Shown here piece by piece: positions 47,479-60,469 of a stretch of DNA of 64,000 nucleotides. The stretch comes from Juglans regia (taxonomy: Eukaryota; Streptophyta; Magnoliopsida; Fagales; Juglandaceae). Where the stretch lies: contig NC_049915.1 in the NCBI RefSeq assembly GCF_001411555.2, positions 19,439,424-19,503,423 on the forward strand, written 5' to 3'. Below the pieces are notes generated by a model, which saw nothing but the letters and a program-made list of their open reading frames with translations, did not search any database and was not told the DNA's origin. Both the position numbers and the translations under genes were made by a program. Positions within the stretch are counted from its first letter, which is position 1. Each line of letters begins with the position of its first letter.

Positions 47479-48792
47479 ATGGCTGAGAAGAGCAGAGATG
47501 GTAATACGACGGTTCTCCATGGCAAGTACGAGCTGGGTCGACTTCTGGGTCATGGCACTTTCGCCAAGGTGTACCATGCCAGGCACTTGCAGACCGGGAA
47601 GAGCGTAGCGATGAAGGTGGTGGGGAAGGAGAAGGTTATAAAAGTTGGGATGATGGACCAGGTTAAGAGAGAGATCTCGGTGATGAAGATGGTGACACAC
47701 CCGAACATAGTTGAGCTTCACGAGGTGATGGCCAGCAAGTCCAAGATCTACTTCGCCATGGAGCTCGTCCGGGGAGGCGAGCTCTTCTCAAAAATCTCCA
47801 AAGGCCGGCTGAAAGAGGACGTGGCCAGAGTCTATTTCCAGCAACTCATATCCGCCATCGATTTCTGCCACAGCCGCGGCGTCTACCACCGGGATCTGAA
47901 GCCCGAGAACCTGCTTCTGGACGAGGACGGTAATCTCAAAGTCACCGATTTTGGGCTCAGCGCGTTCTCGGAGCACTTAAAGCAAGATGGGCTCTTGCAC
48001 ACCACTTGTGGCACACCGGCATACGTCGCACCGGAGGTTATTGGTAAGAAAGGTTATGACGGCGCCAAAACTGACATTTGGTCCTGCGGTGTCATTCTCT
48101 ATGTCCTCCTCGCCGGTTTCCTGCCATTCCAGGACGACAATATCATCGCTTTGTACAAGAAGATTTACCGTGGTGACTTCAAATGCCCGCCATGGTTCTC
48201 CTCCGAAGCGCGTAGACTCATCACGAAGCTTCTCGACCCGAACCCCAGTACCCGAATTACGATATCGAAGATCATGGATTCTTCTTGGTTCAAGAAGTCG
48301 GTCCCCAAGAGCGTGACAAGCAGCAAGAAGAAGGAAGACCAGCTGGAATTCGACGACGCGTTGTTCGAGAAATCATGCAAACAGCCGGAGACCCTGAACG
48401 CATTCCACATCATATCCTTGTCGTCAGGGTTCGACCTGTCGCCGCTGTTCGAGGAGAAGAAGAGGGAGGAGAAGGAAGAGCTGAGGTTCGCGACGACGAG
48501 GCCGGCGAGCAGCGTGATATCAAAGCTAGAGGAAGTAGCGGCCAAGGACGGCAAATTCAGCGTGAAGAAGAGCGGGTCCAGGATCAGGCTCCAAGGCCAT
48601 GAAAGCGGGCGCAAAGGGAAGCTCGCCATAGAGGCGGATATCTTCGCCGTGACGCCGTCATTTCTGGTCGTGGAGGTGAAGAAGGACAACGGTGACACCT
48701 TGGAGTACAACCAGTTCTGCAGCAAGGAGCTCCGGCCAGCGCTCAAGGACATACTCTGGACCTCTCCAGCAGACAATTCTGCACTCGCTTGA
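47479..48792 (+). CDS. CIPK6: CBL-interacting protein kinase, CIPK6-like
   Basis: A single intronless frame encodes 437 residues, the usual length and structure for this clade. The kinase domain starts at [17 protein letters not shown] (16-32). It has the ATP lysine K46, HRDLKPEN from 137, DFG at 157-159, an activation loop with [16 protein letters not shown] and APE at 184-186. The regulatory part has the NAF motif ([12 protein letters not shown] at 307-309), which binds calcineurin B-like calcium sensors and holds the kinase inactive, then [10 protein letters not shown] and the phosphatase-interaction segment from [12 protein letters not shown] (341-352) to SRIRLQG. It should phosphorylate membrane transport or stress targets when recruited by CBL proteins. 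The frame is GC-rich against AT-rich flanks and undamaged. Other CIPKs are possible, but the sequence is closest to CIPK6 as I know it. Confidence 0.95.
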   Translation: MAEKSRDGNTTVLHGKYELGRLLGHGTFAKVYHARHLQTGKSVAMKVVGKEKVIKVGMMDQVKREISVMKMVTHPNIVELHEVMASKSKIYFAMELVRGGELFSKISKGRLKEDVARVYFQQLISAIDFCHSRGVYHRDLKPENLLLDEDGNLKVTDFGLSAFSEHLKQDGLLHTTCGTPAYVAPEVIGKKGYDGAKTDIWSCGVILYVLLAGFLPFQDDNIIALYKKIYRGDFKCPPWFSSEARRLITKLLDPNPSTRITISKIMDSSWFKKSVPKSVTSSKKKEDQLEFDDALFEKSCKQPETLNAFHIISLSSGFDLSPLFEEKKREEKEELRFATTRPASSVISKLEEVAAKDGKFSVKKSGSRIRLQGHESGRKGKLAIEADIFAVTPSFLVVEVKKDNGDTLEYNQFCSKELRPALKDILWTSPADNSALA

Positions 48793-50862
48793 TTAATCAG
48801 CGTGTCATGTTGGCTGATTGCTGTTTAGACCATTATTGTTGACGACGCAATTCCTGTTGTTACGCTTAATATTATTGTTTTCAATTAAGGTGAAATTGAA
48901 AGATCAAAATTTGTGTGTCGATCGATGTTTGTGTTGGTGGTGGTTGTCACTGAAAAAGGTGACTCTGTGAATAACTTTCAGCAGTTGTTGTTGCAACTGC
49001 CCTGATGTTTTCTTGTCTGTTTGAGCATGTTCAAAGTGGATTGGTGTGGGGTTTCTTCTCAAATGAGTTGCAGGCTTCCTTTTCTACTTATATATAGCTG
49101 ATATGACAGGAATTTATTGGCGGAACTTTCAAGTACTTCAAATTCTTCCAATTCAAATAGGCTTGGAAGCGTAATTTTCATATAATTATTAGACTTTGAT
49201 AAGTTGAAATGTGGTGATTTCTTATCATGAATCATTCTGCATCCATTAAAGCCGAAAGGTGCTACTGCTGGTTCATGCTTTGCAGGCCGTGAGGAGATTG
49301 GTTTTCACAACTTTTTTAGAGTTAATTGGTTTTCACAAAAGCAGAGAAAAAAGAGAGCGAGTGACGAATATGTGCCCCAATAATCTAATCGATAGCACCA
49401 TGGCTCGTGGTTAGGGAGAGAGTTGTCATCCTAGCTTTGGGAGTTCTTTTGAATCAGACAAGGGTAGGCCTATCTAATTATCTCTACTCTTTATCAATTC
49501 TTGTCCCTTTGCCTTCCATCAATGGCTTCCATCCATGCCTTTTTATCTGCTTTTACAGGCGGGATGGGCATGAGGTTCCCCCCCTCTTTTATTTTTCTCA
49601 GTTCATGATTTATATATTAAACGAGTAATCACCTTAATTTTCATTATTTTATGATGTGATATTAGATGATTAGAAATGATTTATTATATTTTACTTGTGA
49701 ATCTATCGTCTAATACCACGTCATAGAATAATGAGAAGATGATGAAAAAAATGATGATAAATAGATTTTTCCATATCAGATTATTTATTGGATATAAACC
49801 AACTCTAGCTTTTAGAAGGAAGAAATACAGAAATCGTTCAAAAAAGAGAGAAACAGATGTTGGAATAAGGTTCATTCCATTTTCTTCAAGTTGTATTGCA
49901 CAGAAACAGGATTGACGAGTGACGACCATATATCCTATAAGCTTCAGGAATCGTACGCATAATTATCTCCACTTGTTAAAGGTTTTACAAGGACCTCTCT
50001 TTCTCTGGAAGCCATGCATTAGGATAATGCTAGGCCAGTCGTCACTACACGACGAGCAGTACGTACAGGAAATCTCAAACAAGTGGAGACAATCCCATTG
50101 GGAACGGATTTACAAGATTTTGAGTGGCTGTAAGTTCAGTACTACCCCATTGACGGATATAAAATCAACAACCTTCAAGTTGGTCATGACCTCCATCGAT
50201 CCATGCATGCATGTTATTGGATTGCCTGCTTCATTGTTTCATTGTGTTATGGCGCGCATATGGCTGCAGATCAGAAAAAGAAAATATCAGTCACTATTTA
50301 TCATCCCACACCTCACATCCTCTAAAAAGCATCCCACCTTATGAAAAAAAGTAAATAAATAAATTTTTACATCATGCGTAGAGATGTGTGATGTGTACAG
50401 TTATTAATTTGTAGCAAAACTCTCATTAATCAATCATCTAGATACATAGATTTTGGTTGTTTTTCCAGATCGCTGCACTGCAGATCAAGTAGTAATTCAA
50501 TTAATTATGCGCATCGATCTCGAAGATAGATCATATCGAGTGGGTGTCGCTTCCATAATCATCAAACACGATATTGCAAACATGAATAATCAGTCATAAA
50601 GTCATAAGAGTTATGATTTAATTATGCCACTTTCAAATATATATATATATATATATATATAAACATTACATAATTTGTAAAAAAAGTGAATCTCATCTTA
50701 AAAAAATAAAAAATTATTTTTTTCTTTTAGCTGAGTCTACTTTTTTTTATAAAAAAAAAAAAAATCAGATAAAACTTACAGCTAGCAGTACTTGTTAAAA
50801 ATCATGGTAATTTTCAGAACTTTTTGGATTTATGGGGATTTGTGATATATAGCTTCCACTAA
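48793..50862. other. Spacer downstream of the CIPK6-like gene
   Basis: The first few hundred bases are the CIPK6-like 3' flank. The rest is mixed unique and AT-rich DNA with a TA microsatellite near 50638-50662. The open frames at 49407-49628 and 49919-50344 show no family likeness and no splice or start context, so I do not annotate them. Confidence 0.45.
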
Positions 50863-51334
50863 AAGCATTCTCATTGGTTTGGTTAAAATTGAAGAATGTC
50901 TAAAATTTAAATAATTTGTGTCAAAAAGACCTCACATTAGATTGGGCATCTTTAAAATAATTTGGATTTCTGCTACAGTGATTCGTCAAAGATGAAGAAT
51001 CAAAATTGATTCACCAAATATTAAAATATTAATTTCTCACTTCAAGCAAACAAATTAAATTAATTAGAATATAATTATTATTAACATTTAATAATACTTT
51101 TTTAATATTAATTTAATTAGAATATAATTATTATTAACATTTAATTGGTAGAATTATAAAATGTGATAAAAATAAATTTAATTAATTATTAAAATAATAA
51201 TATTTTAGTATTATATAGAATGTGAATGGTTAATCCAATGTGGGAATTGAATTTAAATGGAATAAATAAATGTAAAAAAATGTGATATTGATTAAATTTT
51301 GAAGATGCATTTATCAAAATCAATGAGAATGCTA
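50863..51334. mobile_element. Tourist-like element, AAGCATTCTCATTGG ends
   Basis: The element starts AAGCATTCTCATTGGTTTGG and ends CAATGAGAATGCTA, flanked by TAA at 50860-50862 and 51335-51337. The body is AT-rich, non-coding, and contains a short internal duplication around TTAGAATATAATTATTATTA. Ends and target duplication resemble those of the element at 41082. Confidence 0.75.
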
Positions 51335-51337
51335 TAA

Positions 51338-51972
51338 GAAAGTTTCATGTGGCATGTTTTTAGGTACTCCATTAATTTGGATTTCTTGTTTTCAATATGC
51401 AATCATTAGTAGGTTGATTAAAAAAATAATAATTGAATTATGTATAATGTGTCCTCTCTTATTTGCGACGTTTATCCCCATACATCATGTCAAGATAATT
51501 AATTATATTCTACGTGATTAATTCTATTATTATATTCTGACCACCTTATAAAAAAATATAATATAATATACAAAGCTTAAATGGGAAGACGAGGTAGGTC
51601 GGTAGAGCGAGCTGATTATTCTAAAGAAAACAACGTACTTGGTTGTTAAATTGTCACCTCATATTTCTAATTTGTGACGTTTAAACTAAATTAGGGTCCA
51701 AGGTAATATAAGCTTTCTTTTATTTTGATAAATGAGATGAGATTAATTAAAATAAAAAAAAATAATTTTACGCTATTATTTATTGGGGTACCCCAAAACA
51801 AAAGGACTTTACAATTTATAATAAGCATTATATATAATTTCATGCATCAGATTGAAGAAGTCATTACATTCAGAACATGACGATATATAAGAGAAACCTT
51901 AATAATTAAATTAAGTGTATGAACCACATTAATTTGATCGAAAATCCAATAATTTAGTGATTCACAATTTCT

Positions 51973-52003
<31 letters not shown>

Positions 52004-53390
52004 AAACATCATGACATATGATAAAGGGATTAATGAAACCTACCTACCTTAATATATATATATATAGTCATTTTTCTTATAATCATTGATCCAAGGATAT
52101 TGTTACAAGTCAAGGTTGATGCATGCATCAGTGAGAACCAATATGTTGATTAGTGTTGATGAAGAATGTTAGGTTTTGTTGCAATTTGATGGTTTTGGCA
52201 TCTTACAAATTTGAACTTGGAGATCATAGGTATTATGGATATATATGTAGCAGTGGTTGAGACACATGATTCTGGGCCCATAACATGTTTCAACATACTT
52301 TCTCTAGGGTCCACAGACAGTCCAGGTAGGTACTTTGAACATGATTCATTCATATGTGATTGCAACTGTTCAAGGCCTTATATAAATTTACATTTTCAAG
52401 GCTAATTTGGAAACTCTCTTTTTGGGGAAACTCTTTTGTTTTTTTTTAGTCCCTTAATTTTCAAATTAAATGGTTCAGATTTTGTCCCCTAGCCCACAGT
52501 CACAACACTAGATGATAAAAATTACATAATTTAAAAATAATTATTAGATCAATTTCCGGAACTTAATTTACTAAATTTGAATCAAAACATTTATCAAATA
52601 TATAATCATATAGATTTGAAAATCAAAAGCTATTCCCATTAATTTTCCCATGATTTGTTGCTTTGTTGGCTAGCTAGCTTTTTCTTTACCATTTCAGTTA
52701 TTCATGAAAGAAGTAGATCCAAGTCATGTGGGCAGTAAGCACTGTACAACCGATCATTTATAGTACTGCAACAACCGAGACGAGATAAAATGAGAGAAAA
52801 ATTAAGTAAAATATAGTTAGAATATAATTTTTATTTTTAAATTTAAAAAAATTTAATTATTTATTGTATTTTATTTAAAAGTCTGTAAAACTTAGATGAA
52901 ATGAGATGGTTTATAAAAATAATGTTACATATACTTATAATTTTTACTTACAAAACTTATTTTGTCAGTTTTGTTTTTAAATTAAACTTTTGAATTTCAA
53001 ATTTCATAATTTTCTGTATATCAATAACTGATACGTAGAGAAGTAAATTTTTTTTAAAGTACAAATAATATTTTTCTTATAAAAATAAACCCCTAGATCT
53101 CTCTTAATACAAAAAGTACTACTACTTTGGAAATGGTACCTCAGCACAAAGAGCAACCGTTGATCAGTACTAGGCATCACATTGATTCCTGAAAATCTGT
53201 AGTACTCGTTCAGTCTTTGATCATGACTCTTAAAAAGTTTAACCTACCAACTTCACAAGTAGTACTATTAGATTGCAAATACAATGATGTAAATTGAATC
53301 ATTTTGCATTCACTTGTATCATGGATATTGTGTTATAGCTTGTGTGGCTTCAGCTCCTTTTCCTCTTCAAGTTTACTTCAAGTTTTGGTT
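51338..53390. other. AT-rich spacer
   Basis: The stretch has TA microsatellites near 51974-51999 and 52053-52066, a MITE of the GAGATGAG type near 52780-52910, and otherwise unique AT-rich DNA. A less AT-rich patch at 52130-52400 has open frames on both strands but nothing I recognise. Confidence 0.4.
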
Positions 53391-53394
53391 CCAA

Positions 53395-54240
53395 TTGCAT
53401 TCCGACAATAATGCTGATCAGCCTGCTCAACCAATTCTATATAGCTGTCAGTGTTTTTGCCTCTGTTACAAAATCAATCATGTAGATTAACAAGGAGTAA
53501 GCAACTTTCGCCATTCCTTAAATTTGCACTCACACGAAGAGAAAGTACTAAGACTTATCCTTAGCCAGCCTTAGGCTTCAAAGGATTTTCGTTCACAAAC
53601 CTGTTCCAACCCCTTGTAAAGACAAAACTCTGGCTGCTCTTCCAATAGCAGTGGAGAAATTTGCATATCCTCATCGACCTGTCACATGATAAAGTTAGCA
53701 GCACACGAGCTGCTTCCATGGTGCCTGGCCCCTTGTGCATTATGTGCAGCAGTTTCAGAAGTAGGCAGGAAGTATGTATTTGATGGCATATTTCCTGGGG
53801 ATGACAAGTCTATTCAGCTCCTACTTGTGAAAAAGTTGTTTTTATGTACAAAAGTCCCTAGCTCGCTGCTTTGCGCCCTAGCCGTGTTCAAACCATGGTC
53901 TGTCTCAGCAAGGTGCATGGGAGTCTGGGACAGCTTCAGCACTGTATATATTTTTTTTGAAAGTTTGGCTCTTCAACAGAGATATCTGCACAACCGAAGC
54001 TTCATATCTGCACTATCATAATTAGCCATATATGGCTAGCTGCTTCCTTTTTCTGAACGGAAAGTCCCAAACCAAATCCAATGGTGATTGGCAATTGTAT
54101 ATTTGTGCGCAACAGTGGCCATTCTGCTGTAGTACAACACCTTTTGAATTTTGTGAAGACATCGCTACCACTTCTTGCATGCTTTTCTTGCTGGAAGAGT
54201 ATAAGTGGCGCTGCTTGAACCAGACTGATCTTCTGCAGAC
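53395..54240 (-). pseudogene. Decayed minus-strand gene fragment, possibly B3-domain related
   Basis: On the minus strand several exon-like pieces follow one another with plausible splice signals. First comes a stretch near 53785-53820 reading ELNRLVIPRKYAIKY after an acceptor-like CACAAGTAG. Then 53601-53678, between CAG borders, reads VDEDMQISPLLLEEQP and onward. Last, 53395-53460 reads DSYIELVEQADQHYC and ends with a stop. The LNRLVIP string resembles the B3 domain of RAV/NGATHA factors (KLNRLVIPKQHA), but only this short piece matches. Frames are interrupted between the pieces, so a complete gene is unlikely. The source family is uncertain. Confidence 0.3.
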
Positions 54241-54244
54241 TCAT

Positions 54245-56487
54245 TCACTCTCTCCTGAATTTAATATCATGCTTCACATCATGTCCTCTTCCATTCCTAT
54301 TCTGCATGTAAAAGTAGTTAACTATAGAGGAGATCACTAACAATTTCATCATGAACTAAAGATATACATAGCAACCATTGAAACTAATCTTTAGTAGCGA
54401 CCATTAAAAAGGCAGGCATGGTAACAAATGGAACATATCATAGCTGCAGTACAATGAAAGATAGAAAAAAATTTGCTCTCTCAGATAGGAAATCAAGGCA
54501 AGGAAACCAAGATTTGGCAAGCATCAACCCCTTCACCGATATAAACATGTCTCTCCTCCGGTTGTCCCTTTCTTGGTCTCATCATGTTACATGGACCTGA
54601 AATCCAACATTTGTTCCATTGCGTACGTGTCATATTATTTGATGAATGACACTATTGGTACTTTTGATTGAGTCCCACCCCCTTGATCTTCGGTGTATAT
54701 TCATGGATTATAAAGAAAAATTATGAAGTAATTTAATTAATTATCGAATCAATTGTAGGGAAAGGATTTCATTTCCTCCAAGAACTTGATGTTTCAGTAC
54801 TTTGAAGTTGTAAGCTTGGAGAAGGGAGAAATTGCAAATACCAAAAGAGAGAGAGGTTGAAGGAACTCAAGGGAGGATAACCGAGAATTACATTGAATTT
54901 TATAAAAGAACATTTTTTGGTCTTCAACAAAATTTTTGAGGTAACTTTTGGGCTTAAAAAGCTTAAGGTAAAATGTAAATTACCCTAGTTTTGGGCACCA
55001 AAGTTCAAAGTTTTTTCTAACAAATGCTATCAAGCTTTTACATTTTTTCACATACTAGGAAATGTTTATCTCACACTTTACTCACCATGAACCAAAAGGG
55101 TAATTGAACATTAGAATATGCCCAAATAAACAACTTATTTCCAGCTATATATATAGATATCATTGTTAATTAAATCGATTACTCAATCAAGAGAACAAAA
55201 CAACAAGATACAACCCAAACATGTCATTTAATGTTCCCTTTGTCTCAAAAGCTTTTGAGCAAGAACAGCAAACAAAGGTTTTTCTTTTGTTTTACTTAGG
55301 ACTCTGTAAAGACAGAAACCCATGATCATCTAGATAAAGGATTGCTCCTAATCCACAGATGAGTATAGCATGACCACCCAGCAACATAAGAACAGACTAA
55401 AGAGTTATATATGGTGACCAATTCAGCTTAGAAACATCAACTCGGCAAGCTAAATGCAAGTAACAATTTCATGAGTTAACCCACACAAGAAGTCAATGCT
55501 TCTCTCATTTGCACTCTCATTATTAACCACTTCGAAATTCTCTCCTTTGCACTTCCATTATCAACCTCTTCAAAGCTAATGGGAACAAGAAACTTTTCAG
55601 TAATTTTGGGGAGTGGGGGACGGGGCAAGTGGGATATATATGTCTATTTTATCTTACCAGCTCTTCATATTTTTCATAGGGTGGGAGGGTTGATTTGCTC
55701 AAGTCGATCAACACCTCTATTCAAAGTGAATAAGAAAGACATTTTAGTTGAAGTCTCATAGACAAATAGTGATAGAGCTAGTAGCTAGCTAGTATATATG
55801 CATTGATTTGAGCCCAAAGATCGATGCAGCAATCTTCTTTAAGTACTCAAACAAAAAATAAATGTACTCTTACTAGAGGTACCTAGAGCGTGAGATATTT
55901 TGGAAGGACAAGTACTGCATAAAGGAGTGTAGGAGAAAGCTCAGAAGAAAAGAGAAGTGGCTTGGGAGAAGATTAAGGCCATCTGTAGCAACTGGTCACT
56001 TTGCAATTGTGATTTAACACATAGCAGCAAACAATATCTTGCTCGGGAACAACACACCAAAGGAAACCCACCGGAAAACAAATTAAAGCCCAGATATAGA
56101 CTCTATGCTTCATACTGAGATCCCACGTTCATTATACATATATATTTGTACATATAATTAAAAACCACTAATTCAACTTTTGCAGATGATCTTATTGTAC
56201 CACTACAATAGTTTCATCACAAGATAGCACCTATAAATTAACTGTTATATCAAGAATTCCAACAGTTGATTTGAAAACCTCTCAAAACCTACTTCTTAAG
56301 AGAGCAAACTTGACAATCATCAAACTTTTAAGGCCTGAAATCAGGCCGCCATAGAGTTTTCCAAGTTTGATACTGAACTTAAGCACTCAACAGGACCTTA
56401 ATCTCAATGAAATAAGGGAAATACTCCAATTAAAGTTTCTTAAACTCTGGTAAAAAGTTCCAAAGCCAACTGTTTTCTTTAGATCTT
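54245..56487. other. Spacer without a recognised gene
   Basis: Unique-looking DNA with moderate AT content. Minus-strand sequence near 54480-54590 reads as RPRKGQPEERHVYIGEG in one frame and may belong to the fragment at 53395-54240, but the frames are broken. I see no other gene. Confidence 0.4.
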
Positions 56488-56990
56488 CACTGCAACAAAT
56501 TTGGCCTTTAGGGACGAAAGCTTTTTGGGACAAAATGTTTTTATCCCTAAAAGTCACTTTTAGGAACGAAATACAAATTTTGTTTAAAAAATGAACCAAG
56601 TTATAAAAACTGTTCGAACAATAATTTTTCGTTCGAACTATAATATTTAGAGACGAAATCAGTTGTCCCTAAAAAGTATGGCCAATCAAATGGTTTGTTA
56701 TATTCGTTCAGGCTGCTTCAATTCTGTTCAAATGGTACCAGCACATTTGAACGGTAATATATATGTTTGAATAGTAATAAATGTGTTTGAACAACTACAA
56801 TCGCGTTTGAACTATACTAAACCCATTTGAATGTATACATCCGTTCAAATAGATTATATTCCGTTCCAACATAAATCTCAACCAAATATTGCCCAAGAAG
56901 TAGAACACGCTATTTTGTTTTTCAATTCACAAACTTCGTCCGAACAAGGACAGTTTCAATTTGAGCATTGACATTCACAACATTTCACAA
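56488..56990 (+). mobile_element. CACTA-like element end
   Basis: The stretch begins CACTGCAACAAATTTGGCC followed by TTTAGGGACGAAAG, the familiar CACTACAA... start of plant CACTA (CMC) elements. It continues with subterminal GTTCGAACAATAATTTTTCG and several TTCAAATG, GTTTGAAC and CGTTCAAA motifs in both orientations up to about 56875. The opposite end (…TTGTAGTG) is not apparent, so this is a partial or diverged copy without coding capacity. Confidence 0.6.
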
Positions 56991-57414
56991 CCCCCAAGAC
57001 TAAGGCCTTTACCAATTGAACCAACTCTTAGGGCTTAATAATCAACTTTTCAATTGAAAAGATAGTTGAAAGAGTTCAACATACATTGAAATCATGCATG
57101 CACATAAATAGCATATCATCTTTCTAACCAAAGAAACTCTTCATATAAAAAAAAAAAAAAAAAATCTATGGTGAAGTCTGGAGACCTGCAATGCTTGAAA
57201 GGTATGCACCAATTTCAAACAATTGATTAACAACATTTCCAAATAAAGCTAACAAACTTTGCTTAAGAGATCTGCTTTTCAATTCATGACCAGTACTACG
57301 TCAACTGAAATAATCTCAAAGTAATAGATTACCAAACAATCAATATGTTGGGGCACTACACTAGTATTTGGGATCAAAGGTCCAAGCTAGGTATACTGGC
57401 CTTGTTAATTAAAG

Positions 57415-57840
57415 TTGTGTTTGGGTAATATCACTCCTATTCAATATTTTATCATTACTTTTTTACTACTATTCACAAATCATCTGAGATCACCTCATCA
57501 CCCAAACGCAGCCAGATTCCCAAACTCAGCTAGAGTTTAATCTAATTTTAAGCTGAATTTAACATCTAAACACCCAACTCTCAAATTACTAAACTCATCT
57601 CAACTCAAAACCTTTTTACAAGTGGGACCTACAACATTTTTCAACTTAAAATATCTTTAAACGTGGGACCCACAACCTTTTTCAATTTCCCATAAAAAAG
57701 TACTAAACTCATCTTAACATCCAAACACACTTTAAACTCAATTTAGATGGGTCTCACATAACTCCCTCCACTACTCCACTCACTACTATTCATAAAGAAC
57801 TCAACTCAGCTGAATTCAGCTCAACATCTAAACGTAGCCT
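57415..57840. mobile_element. Adjacent MITE copies with GTTTGGGT and ACATCTAAACG ends
   Basis: Positions 57420-57500 form a short element between TGTGTTTGGGTAAT and TCACCCAAACGCA, an inverted repeat. Positions 57500-57840 contain repeated units of the form AACTCATCTCAACT plus GTGGGACCCACAACCTTTTT, ending AACATCTAAACGTAGCC. Part of the second resembles 23570-23660 at the start of U2. Confidence 0.5.
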
Positions 57841-58179
57841 AAGTGTTTTGAATATTGACAGTAGTTGTTGTTATAGTTAAAAGAATATGTTAGTAAGGAG
57901 AAGTTGTTATATGGGTTGTTTACTCATTTTATTCTACGTAGTTGTTACTTATAAAAAAAAAATCTGCATAGTTGTAAGCATTTATAATCAAGGTGTGTGG
58001 TAGATGCTAATTAGTAAGCTGGTCATGTTTGGTTTATGAAATTTCTCTCCTTTTTTAAATTATTGGAAAAACATCAGTGTTTTGTATTATTTTTATGAAA
58101 GAAAAAGTTGGAAGATAAAACAAAAAGATGATTGAATACAAATTTTTTGAGAGATGTTTCTTATTGGGTTTGTGACTCT

Positions 58180-58450
58180 TGTGTGTGGTAGAATTGAAAA
58201 GATGTTTGGATAAAAATTGTAATGCCCCAATAGAAGGTCCAAACCACATGACCTATATTCTAAAAGGACTAGTCAATGATATAATTGGAGCCCCATTAAA
58301 ATCTTATAAAGAGCAAGAACTTTTCCTTTCCAAACAATGTGGGATCTCATACACTACCAACCCTTATCCATATTATATGGAGTATCACAAAAATGATATG
58401 ATCAATTTATTTTCAAGTTCAAAAAACCCATATCCTCGTTGTTAGGCATC
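58180..58450 (+). other. Repeat-like stretch with a chance open frame
   Basis: An 88-codon frame covers TAATGCCCCAATAGAAGG through CAATGTGGGATCTCATACAC. The text resembles non-coding dispersed plant repeats (AATGTGGGATCTCA types) more than a gene, and no start context, intron or domain is seen. A palindromic family B MITE follows at 58495-58660. Confidence 0.3.
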
Positions 58451-59340
58451 AACAACTCAACCAAGAATATCAAAATGAAAGAAAATTAGTAGTTCTACAA
58501 CCACAAAAAGATTACATAAAAATAAACTCACAAATTGAAATAATTTCATGCCATACATTAAATCTACTTTACAATAAAAATAATTTTATAATTTGACATA
58601 ACTTCAGTTTATGAGTTTACTTTTGTGAAATTCTTTTGTGCCTAAAATATTTCTCGAAAGAAAATTAAAAACCACAACTTCTTGTAAAATGAGCAACTCT
58701 GCCAACTCCTAACTTCAAAGCGGCTATCAAAACAAAGAGAACAACGTTCTATAGCCTCACAAAAACTCTTTAGGAATTAAAAGTTCTCAAAATTTTTCTT
58801 ACTCTCAAACCAACTTTGCACCCAAATAATCTCATTTATCAAAACATCTTACTTTGAGTTTCGTAATAAATAAAAGCAAAACAACTTTAACAAACTTAAA
58901 GAAACATCTAATAAAAGTTTTCCTCACATACATTTTCAATGTGCCCCATCACTTATTTTAACCCTAATAAAAAACGGCTCTTAAGAACTTTAAGAATCCG
59001 AACATATTTTTAACGAGTCCCAACACTTTCACAAACGCTTCTTTAAAACTTCCCCTTAATTTACTTGAGTTTCCAAAATTATCACAAAAATCTTACATCT
59101 AAACATGATCCCATTACTCTTTGGCCATTAGAATATTTGAGCTTATCATACCAAAAAAAAATCTGTCCATTAGACGTTCTAACTGATCTAACTTTAGACA
59201 GCATAATAAAATTCTTGGGCTATGCCTATTTACTTGGAATATAATTCTCTTATTAATTATAAAAAAAAACAGTATGATAAAGTTGAGATTCTAGGAACAA
59301 ATTCTCCCAACCACAAAAAGGCCCCAAACGAGAATGCATA

Positions 59341-59365
59341 CTCTCTCTCTCTCTCTCTCTCTCTA
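59341..59365 (+). repeat. (CT)n microsatellite
   Basis: A perfect CT run of about 24 bases ending in TAGC. Confidence 0.95.
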
Positions 59366-59852
59366 GCAATTAAAATATAATTATTCAAAATGACTTGCCC
59401 CCAAATCACACGACTGATTTTCATTTTGGATATATTTCTAAGAAAAGACCTCATTGACAATACTACTAGTGCGTGAACTCGATCAATCCAAAATAATAGG
59501 CAGCTCGAGTTGAAATTTTATGCAAACAAATGATTCAATAATCTTATCTACACTATATTAATAAACCTCGTTAGTTTTGAGTTTTGGTTTAGGATCTGTA
59601 GGACAAACTAACAATCCGGTCAACTCAAATGTACATTCATACCATGTCATAAATGTCAATTATAATGACTTTCATTCCTAAACATTTCAAACGACTTAAA
59701 AATGTTTTTATCCCTAAATTATGACAACCAGGACCAGCTTTCAACTCTAGGAAAAAATTCTTAGTTTGGCTCTGCATGCATGGAGTAAAATAACTTCAGA
59801 TGAACATACTACACTAACTTGATGTTTCACTACAATGATTACTCGAGACTAA

Positions 59853-60049
59853 GCTCAGTTTGGAATGAGAAACACTCTCAACTCATCTCATCTCATCTAA
59901 TCTCATCATTGCAACTTTCACAAAATCCCATATAAAATACAATAAAAAATTTAATTTTTTCAAATCTCAAAATAATAATAATATTAAAAAATAATACTCT
60001 AACAATATTTTATTTAACTTTCATCTCAACTGACTATCCAAACCTAACC
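59853..60049. mobile_element. Tourist-like MITE with TAA target duplication
   Basis: The element starts GCTCAGTTTGGAATGAGAA and ends ACTATCCAAACCTAACC, with TAA at 59850-59852 and 60050-60052. It contains the family hallmark CATCTCATCTCATC in the left end and the ATAATAATAATATTAAAAA body, in the orientation opposite to 30861. Confidence 0.82.
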
Positions 60050-60308
60050 TAAGAGTTGCTGATCTTTCCTTTCTGGTGTCAGCATCAACAATTCATAAGA
60101 AGTCCCAAGGCAGTGGGGTTGTCAAAGCAAAATATATAGCATTACATTGAGCAGATAGTTCATGCCCTATGTTAGGTTTCAAGCATCGACTTTAAACCTC
60201 ACAAGCTACTCGAACTCAAATTCCTGCCCATTCGTCCCTTCACATGTACTGCATTCATGGTGGCAGCAACCTTAGTCAACAAATACAATGGTTTCCTCCA
60301 AGAGGAGT

Positions 60309-60460
60309 GCTACAGCCACAAAAGTAATCCTACAAACTGACGTGGTTTCATGTGATCCATCAAATCTATACAATAAAAGTAATTTTACAATCCGACAAAT
60401 CACATCAAAACACATCAGTTTGTAGGATTACTTTTGTTTAATCACTATGTGGCTAGAGTA
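60309..60460. mobile_element. Palindromic MITE, family B
   Basis: Two arms of more than 20 bases pair perfectly: AAAAGTAATCCTACAAACTG near 60319 is answered by CAGTTTGTAGGATTACTTTT near 60417, inside the outer arms GCTACAGCCACA and TGTGGCTAGAGT. It is the cleanest hairpin of this family in the window. No coding sequence is present. Confidence 0.75.
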
Positions 60461-60469
60461 TTTCTCTTC

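Noticed and set aside
47470..48776. Long open frames antisense to the CIPK6-like gene
   Set aside because: They are by-products of its GC-rich codon use; no family likeness.
49919..50344. 141-residue open frame
   Set aside because: No recognisable domain, start context or splice structure.
52130..52400. Possible non-coding RNA or small gene in a less AT-rich patch
   Set aside because: No hairpin, conserved motif or coding signal that I could support.
58179..58445. 88-residue open frame
   Set aside because: The nucleotide text resembles dispersed non-coding repeats, and no homologous protein is known to me.
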